Notes: a model not told the origin generated them from the sequence alone. A stretch of DNA of 9,115 nucleotides from Pseudomonadota bacterium (GCA_022360105.1 JAKSDL010000806.1:1-9115); one strand, 5' to 3'; counted from the stretch's first letter, positions 1-5,632 are shown. Numbers and translations: made by a program.

Positions 1-91
1 ACTTATCACCAATTTGAGCTACGACATTACGAATCGGGCATTCATCATTGTTTTCAAATACTCTTCTTCCTGATTTGTTTTTCGCTACCAT
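1..91 (-). CDS. HxlR-family winged-helix transcriptional regulator, 5' part only
   Basis: The minus strand opens with ATG at 91-89 and stays open to the window edge, giving 30 codons. Residues 18-30 read CPIRNVVAQIGDK, the N-terminal signature of HxlR/MarR-like winged-helix regulators, in which Cys-Pro-(I/V) starts the first helix and Gly-Asp-Lys-Trp follows. The next base (T) fits the expected Trp codon. Family members bind operators as dimers, and several sense electrophiles or redox stress through the conserved N-terminal Cys, here Cys18. The gene is divergent from the SnoaL-like gene at 239, with a 135- to 150-bp shared upstream region containing dyads, so it may control itself and that neighbour. 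The C-terminal three quarters lie outside the window. The family call rests on this short but characteristic motif. Confidence 0.83.
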   Translation of the reverse strand, partial: MVAKNKSGRRVFENNDECPIRNVVAQIGDK

Positions 92-120
92 GTTTCTCTA
101 AACGCATTAAAGGTTATCAA

Positions 121-166
121 AATGTTACTTGGTTACATTTAGGTGCCTTCTTATTATGTAAGTTAC
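121..166. promoter_or_regulatory. Candidate HxlR operator region with repeated GTTAC dyads
   Basis: Between the divergent regulator and SnoaL-like genes lies AATGTTACTTGGTTACATT (121-139), an imperfect inverted repeat with AATGT/ACATT ends, followed by GTAAGTTAC (158-166), a perfect GTAA/TTAC dyad. GTTACTT occurs twice (124-130 and 162-168), and an inverted GTAAC lies at 191-195. Repeated half-sites midway between divergent genes are typical of an autoregulatory operator. That HxlR binds here is inference. A TATAAT-like CATAAT at 177-182 could be the -10 of the SnoaL-like gene, but no convincing -35 accompanies it. Confidence 0.4.
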
Positions 167-238
167 TTTTTTATACCATAATAAATAAACGTAACTCACT
201 CAAGGATTAAATTCGTCACACAAATAATGGAGCCTAAA

Positions 239-718
239 ATGGAAAAACTACAAATAGACTTTGAGTCGTTAAAACAAGCACACTGGTCCAAAGAGGAGAC
301 CGAAAATGCAGAACTCATTACAGATTTTATTCAAAAGCTAATGAACAATCACGATTTTGATTATGTTTTAAAGACCTATGGCAACGATGAATACATTCAG
401 CATAATAGAGGTATCCCCGATGGCTTAAATGCCTTAGTTCATTTTGTCCAAAATTTTGCGAAAAGATTTCCGGAATATACCTACGACGTTAAACGCATAT
501 TGGCAGACGGGGACCAAATAGTGTTTCACTCACACGCCACAATAAAGCGGAAACACCGTGGGAACGACAAAAAGGGTTTCAATGTAATAGATACCTGGAA
601 GATCAAGGATGGGAAAATTGTGGAACATTGGGATGCTATTCAGCCGATCGACGGATTCATGCGACTCTATGTTTGGCTGACTGGAGGTAATATCCAAAAT
701 TCAAACGGGGTATTCTAA
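239..718 (+). CDS. SnoaL-like (NTF2-fold) small protein, polyketide-cyclase family
   Basis: Encodes 159 aa from ATG 239. This start is preferred over the in-frame ATG at 227 because GGAG (229-232) lies 6 nt before 239, whereas nothing resembling a ribosome site precedes 227. The protein fits the SnoaL-like branch (COG4922 type) of the NTF2 alpha+beta barrel superfamily. An N-terminal helix (about 20-46) is followed by YIQHN (52-56), a helix around 62-77, and strands ending in the diagnostic stretch at 114-135 with DTWKIKDGKIVEHWD. In this family the His/Asp residues of the YIQHN and EHWD motifs line the pocket. The substrate is unknown, and the annotation 'aldol condensation-catalysing' is by family only. 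No signal peptide is visible, so it should be cytosolic. The divergent HxlR regulator suggests stress- or xenobiotic-inducible expression. It ends in a repeat-bearing gap convergent with yoeB. Confidence 0.85.
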   Translation: MEKLQIDFESLKQAHWSKEETENAELITDFIQKLMNNHDFDYVLKTYGNDEYIQHNRGIPDGLNALVHFVQNFAKRFPEYTYDVKRILADGDQIVFHSHATIKRKHRGNDKKGFNVIDTWKIKDGKIVEHWDAIQPIDGFMRLYVWLTGGNIQNSNGVF

Positions 719-732
719 AAGAATAGAAAAAC

Positions 733-801
733 ACGACTTCACACGGAGTCGAATCAATCCGACTCCACGACCCTTAAGTGTCAAAACGAAAGACCTGATC
801 C
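733..801 (+). repeat. Dispersed repeat copy A with stem-loop and GACCTGATCC tail
   Basis: This element lies between the convergent SnoaL-like and yoeB genes. It begins ACGACTTCAC, contains a 7-bp perfect stem GGAGTCG (745-751) / CGACTCC (760-766) around an 8-nt loop, and ends with TGTCAAAACG then AAAGACCTGATCC (779-801). The same order of blocks recurs at 6327-6388. Without a U-tract the stem is not a textbook intrinsic terminator, though it could protect or pause both converging transcripts. Confidence 0.75.
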
Positions 802-838
802 ATTTGTGATGCGGCTTGCTTAATTGCTTTGTTCAATT

Positions 839-1099
839 TTAGTAATGATACCTGCAAGAAATGATGGTGATAGATTCTTTATCCACCGCATACACAAGTC
901 GATTAGTGTCATCAGTTCTTCTAGACCGGAACCCGGATAAATTTTCTTTGAGGGGTTCCGGTTTACCAATTCCTTGAAAAGGGTCCCGTTTTACATCAGC
1001 AATAAGTTTATTGATGCGCTTAAGTGTCTTTTTATCCTGGGTTTGCCAATACAAATAGTCTTTCCATGCTTCATCAGTCCAAGCCAGTTTTTTACTCAT
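839..1099 (-). CDS. yoeB: YoeB-type mRNA interferase toxin (Txe/YoeB family)
   Basis: An 86-aa ribosome-dependent endoribonuclease toxin from ATG 1099-1097; an in-frame TTG one codon earlier is less likely. YoeB enters the ribosomal A site and cuts mRNA there, halting translation, and is neutralised by YefM. The whole length aligns with E. coli YoeB (84 aa): DYLYWQ near the N-terminus, GKPEPLK (45-51), NLSGF (53-57), SRR, and the terminal CRYHY. All four expected catalytic residues are present: Glu48 (E46 in E. coli), Arg67 (R65), His85 (H83) and Tyr86 (Y84). It therefore looks active, not decayed. Its ATG overlaps the antitoxin stop by 8 bp (1092-1099), so translation is probably coupled and antitoxin is made first. 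It is transcribed from the yefM promoter. The 3' end faces the SnoaL-like gene across repeat copy A. Confidence 0.97.
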   Translation of the reverse strand: MSKKLAWTDEAWKDYLYWQTQDKKTLKRINKLIADVKRDPFQGIGKPEPLKENLSGFRSRRTDDTNRLVYAVDKESITIISCRYHY

Positions 1100-1346
1100 C
1101 AATCAACTCTCTTTCCTTTGTTTCACCTTTTTTGTATTGAGCGATAGATTTTGCCAGATGCTCGGCATTTGCCGGGGATTTGAGAAGATGGAATGTCTCC
1201 ATGAAACTGTTAAAAGTATCCAGTGACATGACTACCGCGTCTTCTGCATCTCGGCGAGTAATGACTGTATAATCTGCGTCATCAGTGACTTGATCCAGTA
1301 CCGATTTCAAGTTGTTTCTTGCTTCACTAAAATTGACTACTCTCAT
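1092..1346 (-). CDS. yefM: YefM-type antitoxin (Phd/YefM family)
   Basis: Encodes 84 aa (E. coli YefM is 83 aa). The start is set at ATG 1346-1344 because GGAGGT (1356-1351) sits 4 nt upstream; the longer version from 1358 would begin inside that ribosome site and add four residues absent from relatives. The N-terminal DNA-binding and dimerisation part starts MRVVNFSEARNNL and contains VITRRDAEDAVVMSLD (about 28-43). The C-terminal toxin-wrapping part contains LLKSPANAEHLAKSI (about 54-68), matching the LLRSPANA block of YefM. It neutralises YoeB and, with it, represses the operon in a conditionally cooperative way in characterised systems. It is the first gene of the two-gene operon, and its stop overlaps the yoeB start. 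Confidence 0.96.
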   Translation of the reverse strand: MRVVNFSEARNNLKSVLDQVTDDADYTVITRRDAEDAVVMSLDTFNSFMETFHLLKSPANAEHLAKSIAQYKKGETKERELIDE

Positions 1347-1373
1347 TATGACCTCCATTCTTGTTCTGTTTAT

Positions 1374-1420
1374 GGTACAAGTCTAGGAGATAACCATTGA
1401 TTTGTCCAGTAAGTTGTACA
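1374..1420 (-). promoter_or_regulatory. yefM-yoeB promoter with flanking TGTACA-type operator boxes
   Basis: On the minus strand a -35 TGGACA (1408-1403; five of six consensus bases) and a -10 TAGACT (1385-1380; four of six) are separated by exactly 17 bp, about 35 nt before the yefM start. TGTACA (1415-1420) lies just upstream of the -35, and GGTACA on the plus strand (1374-1379) just downstream of the -10. E. coli YefM-YoeB binds repeats with a TGTACA core, so these boxes are reasonable autoregulatory operators. The binding is inferred. Confidence 0.6.
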
Positions 1421-1518
1421 GGTAATTCTTCTAATCGAATGCCAGTCTCAGTGGTGTTTTACAAAGCACAGCGGAGAAAAACATCCACCGGAATCATTTG
1501 TTAATAAGAAAAGGGAGG

Positions 1519-1593
1519 CTTCTTTTGACTTTCCATACTTACTAAAGGACCAACTCAAAGCTGGAAAGAAAAGTCAAAAGAAGATCTGACCCC
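1519..1593 (+). repeat. Hairpin repeat ending in AGATCTGACCCC
   Basis: A perfect 13-bp inverted repeat, CTTCTTTTGACTT (1519-1531) and AAGTCAAAAGAAG (1571-1583), encloses a 39-nt loop and runs into ATCTGACCCC and a run of seven T. The 23 bases at 1571-1593 recur at 8676-8698 with one mismatch (T to C at the sixth base of GATCTGACCCC). Sequences of this kind are, from general experience, often found beside REP-associated tyrosine (IS200-like) transposases. No such transposase is in the window, so that link is inference. Confidence 0.7.
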
Positions 1594-1643
1594 TTTTTTT
1601 CTACTTTTTTAAGGAAGAGTTGAATACCCGTGCACTTTTCTTT

Positions 1644-1680
1644 TTGACAACTCCAGATACCGGATATATCGTGTCCGGTA
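1644..1680 (+). promoter_or_regulatory. pldA promoter overlapped by a perfect-armed dyad
   Basis: A consensus -35 TTGACA (1644-1649) is followed at 17 bp by TATCGT (1667-1672; four of six). An alternative -10, TATATC, lies at 15 bp spacing (1665-1670). The arms TACCGGA (1658-1664) and TCCGGTA (1674-1680) are perfect 7-bp inverted repeats around 9 bp, and they cover the -10 and the expected transcription start. This is the geometry of a repressor operator. The regulator is not identifiable from the window. A further TCCGG half-site occurs at 1735-1739. Confidence 0.55.
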
Positions 1681-1805
1681 ATCGTAACTAATTCATTCAT
1701 TTAACTTTATCGATAGGGTCAACTGAAACCTCAATCCGGATGATCAATCTTTTCTCATTAGGATCCCTATCGTCTCAACCATTCAAACCAATTCAAAAGC
1801 AGACA

Positions 1806-2681
1806 ATGAAAAAGGTTTTATGTTGGTTAATCATCTTAGCCTGCTGGGGATCACTTGACTTGATGTCAGCTGAAAATGAGAAATCAAAGCCGGACGGCAT
1901 AGAAGACTATGAAGCGACTGAAGCTAGTCAAGAAGCAGTTACCGGGTGTTGTGACGAAGAGAATGACGAACTGGAACCTTTGCCTATCAACTATAAAGAG
2001 AATTACATCCTCTACACAGTCTCTGACAGCGTTGATAACCGCTTGGACAGAGAACTTAAATTTCAAATTAGTGTTCAGGCCAGACTTTTTAAAAAAAGAT
2101 GGGCTCCGATTGTGTTTTATACTCAAAAGTCTTTCTGGCAGGTTTTTGATGATCGTGAACAAGACAATGGCAGTCGGAACTCCCACTCGTTTCGAGAACA
2201 TAATTACAATCCGGGTTTCTATTTTAATTTTAACATCAACAAAAATCTGCTGATGAACCTTGGTTATGAGCATGAATCCAATGGAGAAGAAGATACGACC
2301 CATGATATATACAACCCCCACCCCGGAAGGACGATAAATCGCTCCGCAAACCGACTGTTTGTTGAGGGCTCGATTAACTTCTCCGAGACGTGGGATCTCT
2401 ATGTGAAAGGCATAACGTGGATCGCTCTCAGCGAAGATAACTCTGACATAGACGATTATTACGGATCCTGGGAAGCGAGAATCAGATACAACTATAGAAA
2501 GAAGAATAAAACCAGGGGATATGTTTCAATTTGGGCCCGGAAAAAAGCCATTCAAATTGATCTGGTTTTTAGATGTTATCTCAACTGGTATTTTCAGTAC
2601 TGGAATGGTTATGGTGAGAGCCTGATCGACTATGATGTGCCAATCGTCAAACATGGCTTCGGAGCATTGATGTTTTTTTGA
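1806..2681 (+). CDS. pldA: Outer-membrane phospholipase A (OMPLA)
   Basis: Encodes 291 aa from ATG 1806 (E. coli PldA: 289 aa). I prefer this start over ATG 1740 because it begins directly with a signal peptide (MKKVLCWLIILACWG..., likely cut after Ser21-Ala22). Neither start has a strong ribosome site. The enzyme is a 12-strand beta-barrel that hydrolyses sn-1/sn-2 acyl chains of phospholipids in the outer leaflet when membrane asymmetry fails. Visible family motifs are YTQKSFWQ (105-112), SFREHNYNPGF (128-138), HESNG (156-160) and NRSANRLF (178-185), and near the end GYGESLIDYD (268-277) with a final Phe-Phe. The catalytic triad is conserved as His156, Ser158, Asn182. Oddities: the Ser-to-Asn gap is 24 residues instead of 12, Cys48-Cys49 lie in an acidic pre-barrel linker (about 23-58), and IILAC (Cys13) weakly resembles a lipobox. 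It is followed by the first 64-bp element. Confidence 0.93.
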   Translation: MKKVLCWLIILACWGSLDLMSAENEKSKPDGIEDYEATEASQEAVTGCCDEENDELEPLPINYKENYILYTVSDSVDNRLDRELKFQISVQARLFKKRWAPIVFYTQKSFWQVFDDREQDNGSRNSHSFREHNYNPGFYFNFNINKNLLMNLGYEHESNGEEDTTHDIYNPHPGRTINRSANRLFVEGSINFSETWDLYVKGITWIALSEDNSDIDDYYGSWEARIRYNYRKKNKTRGYVSIWARKKAIQIDLVFRCYLNWYFQYWNGYGESLIDYDVPIVKHGFGALMFF

Positions 2682-2692
2682 GCGTTGAGGGG

Positions 2693-2756
2693 ACGTAGTT
2701 GAAATGTTGACATTTGATTCGTCACTCCATTTCAAATTTCAATTTATCGACTACGT
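2693..2756. repeat. 64-bp inverted-repeat element, copy 1
   Basis: The element runs from ACGTAGTTGA (2693-2702) to TCGACTACGT (2747-2756), which are inverted repeats with one mismatch. Complementarity continues inwards with mismatches for about 26 bp, so the whole element can fold as a long imperfect hairpin. It is 54/64 identical to copy 2 at 5633-5696, with the same length and orientation. No target-site duplication is evident. It starts 11 bp after the pldA stop, so it may shape the 3' end of that transcript. It is too short to encode anything; a MITE- or REP-like element is the best description. Confidence 0.8.
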
Positions 2757-2792
2757 TGTATATAAAATCAGAAAGTCCCTCATTTGTGGAAT

Positions 2793-2863
2793 TTGACAAG
2801 AAAAACTGCACCATATAGCATTACGCTAACTTGTATAATACTATATGGCATAATTGATCAATT
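2793..2863 (+). promoter_or_regulatory. ATPase-gene promoter with nested dyads
   Basis: A consensus -35 TTGACA (2793-2798) is spaced 17 bp from TAGCAT (2816-2821; four of six). A second, perfect TATAAT lies at 2834-2839 without a matching -35. A perfect 8-bp inverted repeat, CCATATAG (2811-2818) and CTATATGG (2841-2848), spans both -10 boxes, and the 12-bp palindrome AATTGATCAATT follows (2852-2863). Such placement suggests tight repression by an unidentified protein. Just before the ATG, TTTTTTGA (2876-2883) and TCAAAAAA (2891-2898) could pair and hide the weak A-rich ribosome site. Confidence 0.5.
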
Positions 2864-2902
2864 CAAAGCTTGTTTTTTTTTGAAAATTAATCAAAAAAGA
2901 AA

Positions 2903-4015
2903 ATGATACCATTTACTTATGGGAAAGTTGTTAGTGGAGACCAATTTTGCGGAAGAGAAGACCTGGTACGGCAACTGACTCGGTTCATTAAAACGCCACA
3001 GAATGTTCTCGTTCAAGGTGAGCGCCGAATTGGAAAAACCTCTCTCATATATGAAACCATCCAAAGAGCTCCTGATTATCGCCCACTTTTTGTTGATTTT
3101 ATGGGGGTCAAAACCTCACACGATTTTTGTCAAAGAATCATCAAGGCAATCATCAGCCTGGAAGCAAAAAGCAATCTATTGAATCGAATATTAAAGCAGC
3201 TTTCATCAATACGTCCGCAAATCGGAATTGATCCCATAACGCAGCTACCGACTATTACACTTGATCCGGCGATAAGACTCACACCTGCGTCATTAGAAGA
3301 AGTATTTGATTTAATACTGAAACTGCAAGGAAAAAGGAAGGTGGTGGTTGTTTTTGACGAATTTCAGGACATATTGAACCTGACTGATACCGAAGAAACG
3401 CAGGCTATATTAAGATCAAAAATTCAGTATCATGATAGCGTTCCTTATGTGTTTGCCGGAAGCATTCGAAAAAAGATGGATCAGATCTTCACCCACCCCG
3501 ATTCACCTTTGTTTAAATCAGCTATCCCTCTAACCGTTGGACCGCTTCCGCAAAAAGAATTTTCTTCGTTTTTGCAGCAGAAATTTGCCTTGGGCGATAG
3601 AACAATATCAGAAAAGGTGATTCATCAGATTTTTGATATCACAGATGATATTTGCGGAGACATTCAGCAATTATGTGAAGCCTTATGGAGTGTGACTGAA
3701 GATGGCGAGCAGGTGACTGATTCCCACCTGGTAGTTGGGTTTGATTTAATTTTCTCTCGTGAATCAAAATCCTATGAATTGATCATGGCCGAGCTGACTC
3801 ATATTCAGCAAACTTGCCTGCTGGGATTAGCGCGACTTGGTGGTTCAGCTCCCATGTCCTCTTCATTTCTTCAAGGAACCGGTATTTCTCAACCGTCAAC
3901 GGTCAAAAAAGCATTGGAAAAATTACTAAAAAAAAGAATCATTTTCAAAGTAGACCGGGAGTATCGCTTTACTAATCCTTTTTTCAAGGCCTGGTTAAAT
4001 TATAAAAATTTTTGA
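2903..4015 (+). CDS. Archaeal-type AAA+ ATPase with C-terminal winged helix
   Basis: A 370-aa soluble protein resembling the ATPase_2 / COG1672 group of STAND-like P-loop ATPases. An N-terminal FCGREDLVRQL motif (15-25) precedes the Walker A GERRIGKTS (39-47; Lys45, Thr46) and the Walker B VVVVFDEFQ (147-155; Asp152, Glu153). A sensor-like FAGS is at 184-187. A lid helical region (about 215-280, with CGDIQQLCEAL) follows, then a winged helix (about 295-370) with the family's closing pattern of hydrophobic HTH, basic KKRIIF, and YRFTNPFFKAWL. All ATP-binding and hydrolysis motifs are intact. The roles of these proteins are poorly defined: proposals include DNA-linked regulation, mobile-element association and defence. 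No partner gene is adjacent, and the gene appears monocistronic behind a heavily dyad-marked promoter. The start follows only a weak A-rich ribosome site, but FTYGKVVSGDQFCGRE is a normal N-terminus for the family. Confidence 0.88.
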   Translation: MIPFTYGKVVSGDQFCGREDLVRQLTRFIKTPQNVLVQGERRIGKTSLIYETIQRAPDYRPLFVDFMGVKTSHDFCQRIIKAIISLEAKSNLLNRILKQLSSIRPQIGIDPITQLPTITLDPAIRLTPASLEEVFDLILKLQGKRKVVVVFDEFQDILNLTDTEETQAILRSKIQYHDSVPYVFAGSIRKKMDQIFTHPDSPLFKSAIPLTVGPLPQKEFSSFLQQKFALGDRTISEKVIHQIFDITDDICGDIQQLCEALWSVTEDGEQVTDSHLVVGFDLIFSRESKSYELIMAELTHIQQTCLLGLARLGGSAPMSSSFLQGTGISQPSTVKKALEKLLKKRIIFKVDREYRFTNPFFKAWLNYKNF

Positions 4016-4152
4016 AATCTATTCAATTTGGTATTCAGGCCAAGTAAAAAGCATAAGCTGACCGCTGATGGCTGAAAGCACTATACTTTGCAGTAGAAAT
4101 CTCTTGATAAAATCCCAAATGGTAAAGCTTGATGGGGTTTCCGTTCAGGCAC

Positions 4153-4167
4153 TAAGTAAACGTTTAC
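4153..4167. repeat. GTAAACGTTTAC palindrome between convergent gene ends
   Basis: GTAAACGTTTAC (4156-4167) is a perfect 12-bp palindrome of the kind used by LacI-family repressors. The 14-mer TAAGTAAACGTTTA (4153-4166) recurs on the opposite strand at 8522-8535. Here it lies in the 189-bp gap between the convergent ATPase and GT87 genes, a poor place for an operator, so it may belong to a dispersed repeat. I see nothing else firm in 4016-4204, including no clear terminator. Confidence 0.4.
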
Positions 4168-4204
4168 CACTTACCGCGCTGGTCCGACCCGATTTCGCGT
4201 CGAT

Positions 4205-5578
4205 TCAACTTGCCGGCGGTTGGCTGTTATGAAAACTCCAATCGGATCTATTCCAATAGCTATAGAGTGCAAAAAATATTATGAGGGTCTGAATGATAGA
4301 GGCGACCAGCGTATAAACGGTATTTAACTCCCGGATGTCATTAATGATTCCGATGGGTGTATTGACCGACAAACCCAGCCAGCAGAAAAGTATCACGATG
4401 CCTTTCAACCCCTTAATCTGAGCCCCCAATAACAGTAAGAGCCAAAGAGTTGTCACAATTCCATAATGCCAGGGAAGAAACGGACTTCGAAGCTGGGCTA
4501 ACGTCAGTAGTACAAACCACAGTTGTACTTTCATCAAGTTCTTCTGGTCATCGGAAACTTGCAGGTTTTCTCTGCGAAAAGAGAAAAATGCGACTGTCAT
4601 TAGGATAAGCAAAGTATAACCCCAGGCCAGATAAGGGGAGATAAGTTTCGGTAGAGATGAAAGCAGGCCTAGCGCATATAGTTTATGAGGTATTCCAAAT
4701 ACTGACATATTGATGGTAATCACTTGTGAATACCATCCAATAAACCCAAAGGCTTCACCACTGGAGATTCTTGGGAGTTCATAAAAGAAAAAATCCACAT
4801 AAGGTTTAGAGCCAAAAATGAACCATGCCAAAGCTGAGTAGGCAACCATAGCAATACTACACCACAAAACGGGCTTCCAGCGCCTTTGAAACACCAAATA
4901 GGCTATCAAAACAGCCGGCCAGATTTTTGCGACAACTGCAAATCCCAGAATAGCTCCACCCATCACATTCCATTGTTTCTCGAATGCAATCATAGAAATG
5001 ATGCCAAGAGCAATAATTAAGATATGAATATTGCTAATTTGAAGCGCCATGTGCACCGATGGCGCTAAAAACAGTGCAGGAAGAATGAGAAGTTGTTTTT
5101 GGAATCGAAAGCCACCGCACCAGAATAAGACCCATCCCAAAGCCGAGACTACCAAGGTAATAGATAGAAAAAACCATACTGTTCGAATTGTGAAAAAATC
5201 CCCAAAAACTTGGATCATTCCATAAGGCAATATCAAAAAAGGTGGTGGGTAGTGATATTCGTCGATTCTAAAACGGTCACCTGCAGAATGATGAATGGGT
5301 GTGGGTTTCTTACCCCAGGCCGCAGCTTCACTATAATGTCTTGCTTCATAAATGTTGTCAGCTCCCTTTATCGCTAAATGGGTGGCTGCAAGGTAACCTG
5401 TCAGACAACTATGACTGATGCCGAAAGCGTCAGCTCCGGACGCGACATATCGAGTATTTTCGACATTTACCATGTAGGAGGTGGTTCCCATTATCCAGAT
5501 AAATCCAGCCGTGCTGATAATAAGGAAAATCAACAGCCATTTTTTATCTATTATTTTGGATAACAAAGAACGTTTCAT
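4205..5578 (-). CDS. GT87-type (DUF2029) polytopic membrane glycosyltransferase
   Basis: Encodes 457 aa from ATG 5578, with AGGA (5587-5584) 5 nt upstream. About ten to twelve hydrophobic segments are visible, starting at 14-31 and continuing at roughly 131-153, 161-176, 183-199, 205-229, 236-255, 318-333, 350-362, 373-386, 392-405 and 420-441. A large first extracytoplasmic loop (about 32-110) ends in YHYPPP (108-113), the pattern characteristic of the GT87 family of GT-C fold transferases. Other family-like elements are QISNIHIL (180-187) and AKIWP with Lys218. GT-C enzymes use polyprenyl-phosphate sugars on the outer face of the inner membrane; mycobacterial PimE mannosyltransferase is the known GT87 example. 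Acceptor and sugar cannot be read from this sequence. It stands alone, with no other envelope-glycan gene beside it. Confidence 0.85.
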   Translation of the reverse strand: MKRSLLSKIIDKKWLLIFLIISTAGFIWIMGTTSYMVNVENTRYVASGADAFGISHSCLTGYLAATHLAIKGADNIYEARHYSEAAAWGKKPTPIHHSAGDRFRIDEYHYPPPFLILPYGMIQVFGDFFTIRTVWFFLSITLVVSALGWVLFWCGGFRFQKQLLILPALFLAPSVHMALQISNIHILIIALGIISMIAFEKQWNVMGGAILGFAVVAKIWPAVLIAYLVFQRRWKPVLWCSIAMVAYSALAWFIFGSKPYVDFFFYELPRISSGEAFGFIGWYSQVITINMSVFGIPHKLYALGLLSSLPKLISPYLAWGYTLLILMTVAFFSFRRENLQVSDDQKNLMKVQLWFVLLTLAQLRSPFLPWHYGIVTTLWLLLLLGAQIKGLKGIVILFCWLGLSVNTPIGIINDIRELNTVYTLVASIIQTLIIFFALYSYWNRSDWSFHNSQPPAS

Positions 5579-5632
5579 AACGATCCTGGCCTTTCAAAGA
5601 CTTCCGCAGAAATGTGGGCAGTGAATTAGGGA

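Larger units (their letters stand above)
1359..1739. other. 381-bp intergenic stretch between divergent yefM and pldA
   Basis: No credible gene is present. The left part holds the yefM promoter and operator boxes (1374-1420). A purine/pyrimidine-rich middle contains the hairpin repeat at 1519-1593 followed by T-runs. The right part holds the pldA promoter (1644-1672) with its dyad. Between about 1421 and 1518 I see nothing interpretable. Confidence 0.7.

Noticed and set aside
733..801. Intrinsic terminator between the SnoaL-like and yoeB genes.
   Set aside because: A stem-loop is present, but no U-tract follows on either strand close to the stem.
1740..1805. N-terminal extension of PldA from the ATG at 1740.
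   Set aside because: It would place 22 polar residues before a normal signal peptide and make the protein longer than the family norm. ATG 1806 gives a standard secreted start.
1818..1844. PldA as a lipoprotein (IILAC lipobox at Cys13).
   Set aside because: The lipobox is atypical at the -2 position, and OMPLA proteins are integral barrels with ordinary signal peptides.
1884..2321. Long antisense and alternate-frame open frames over pldA (also 1909-2253 plus and 2526-2735 minus).
   Set aside because: They are shadows of a gene with an intact catalytic triad and family motifs; their translations show no recognisable domain.
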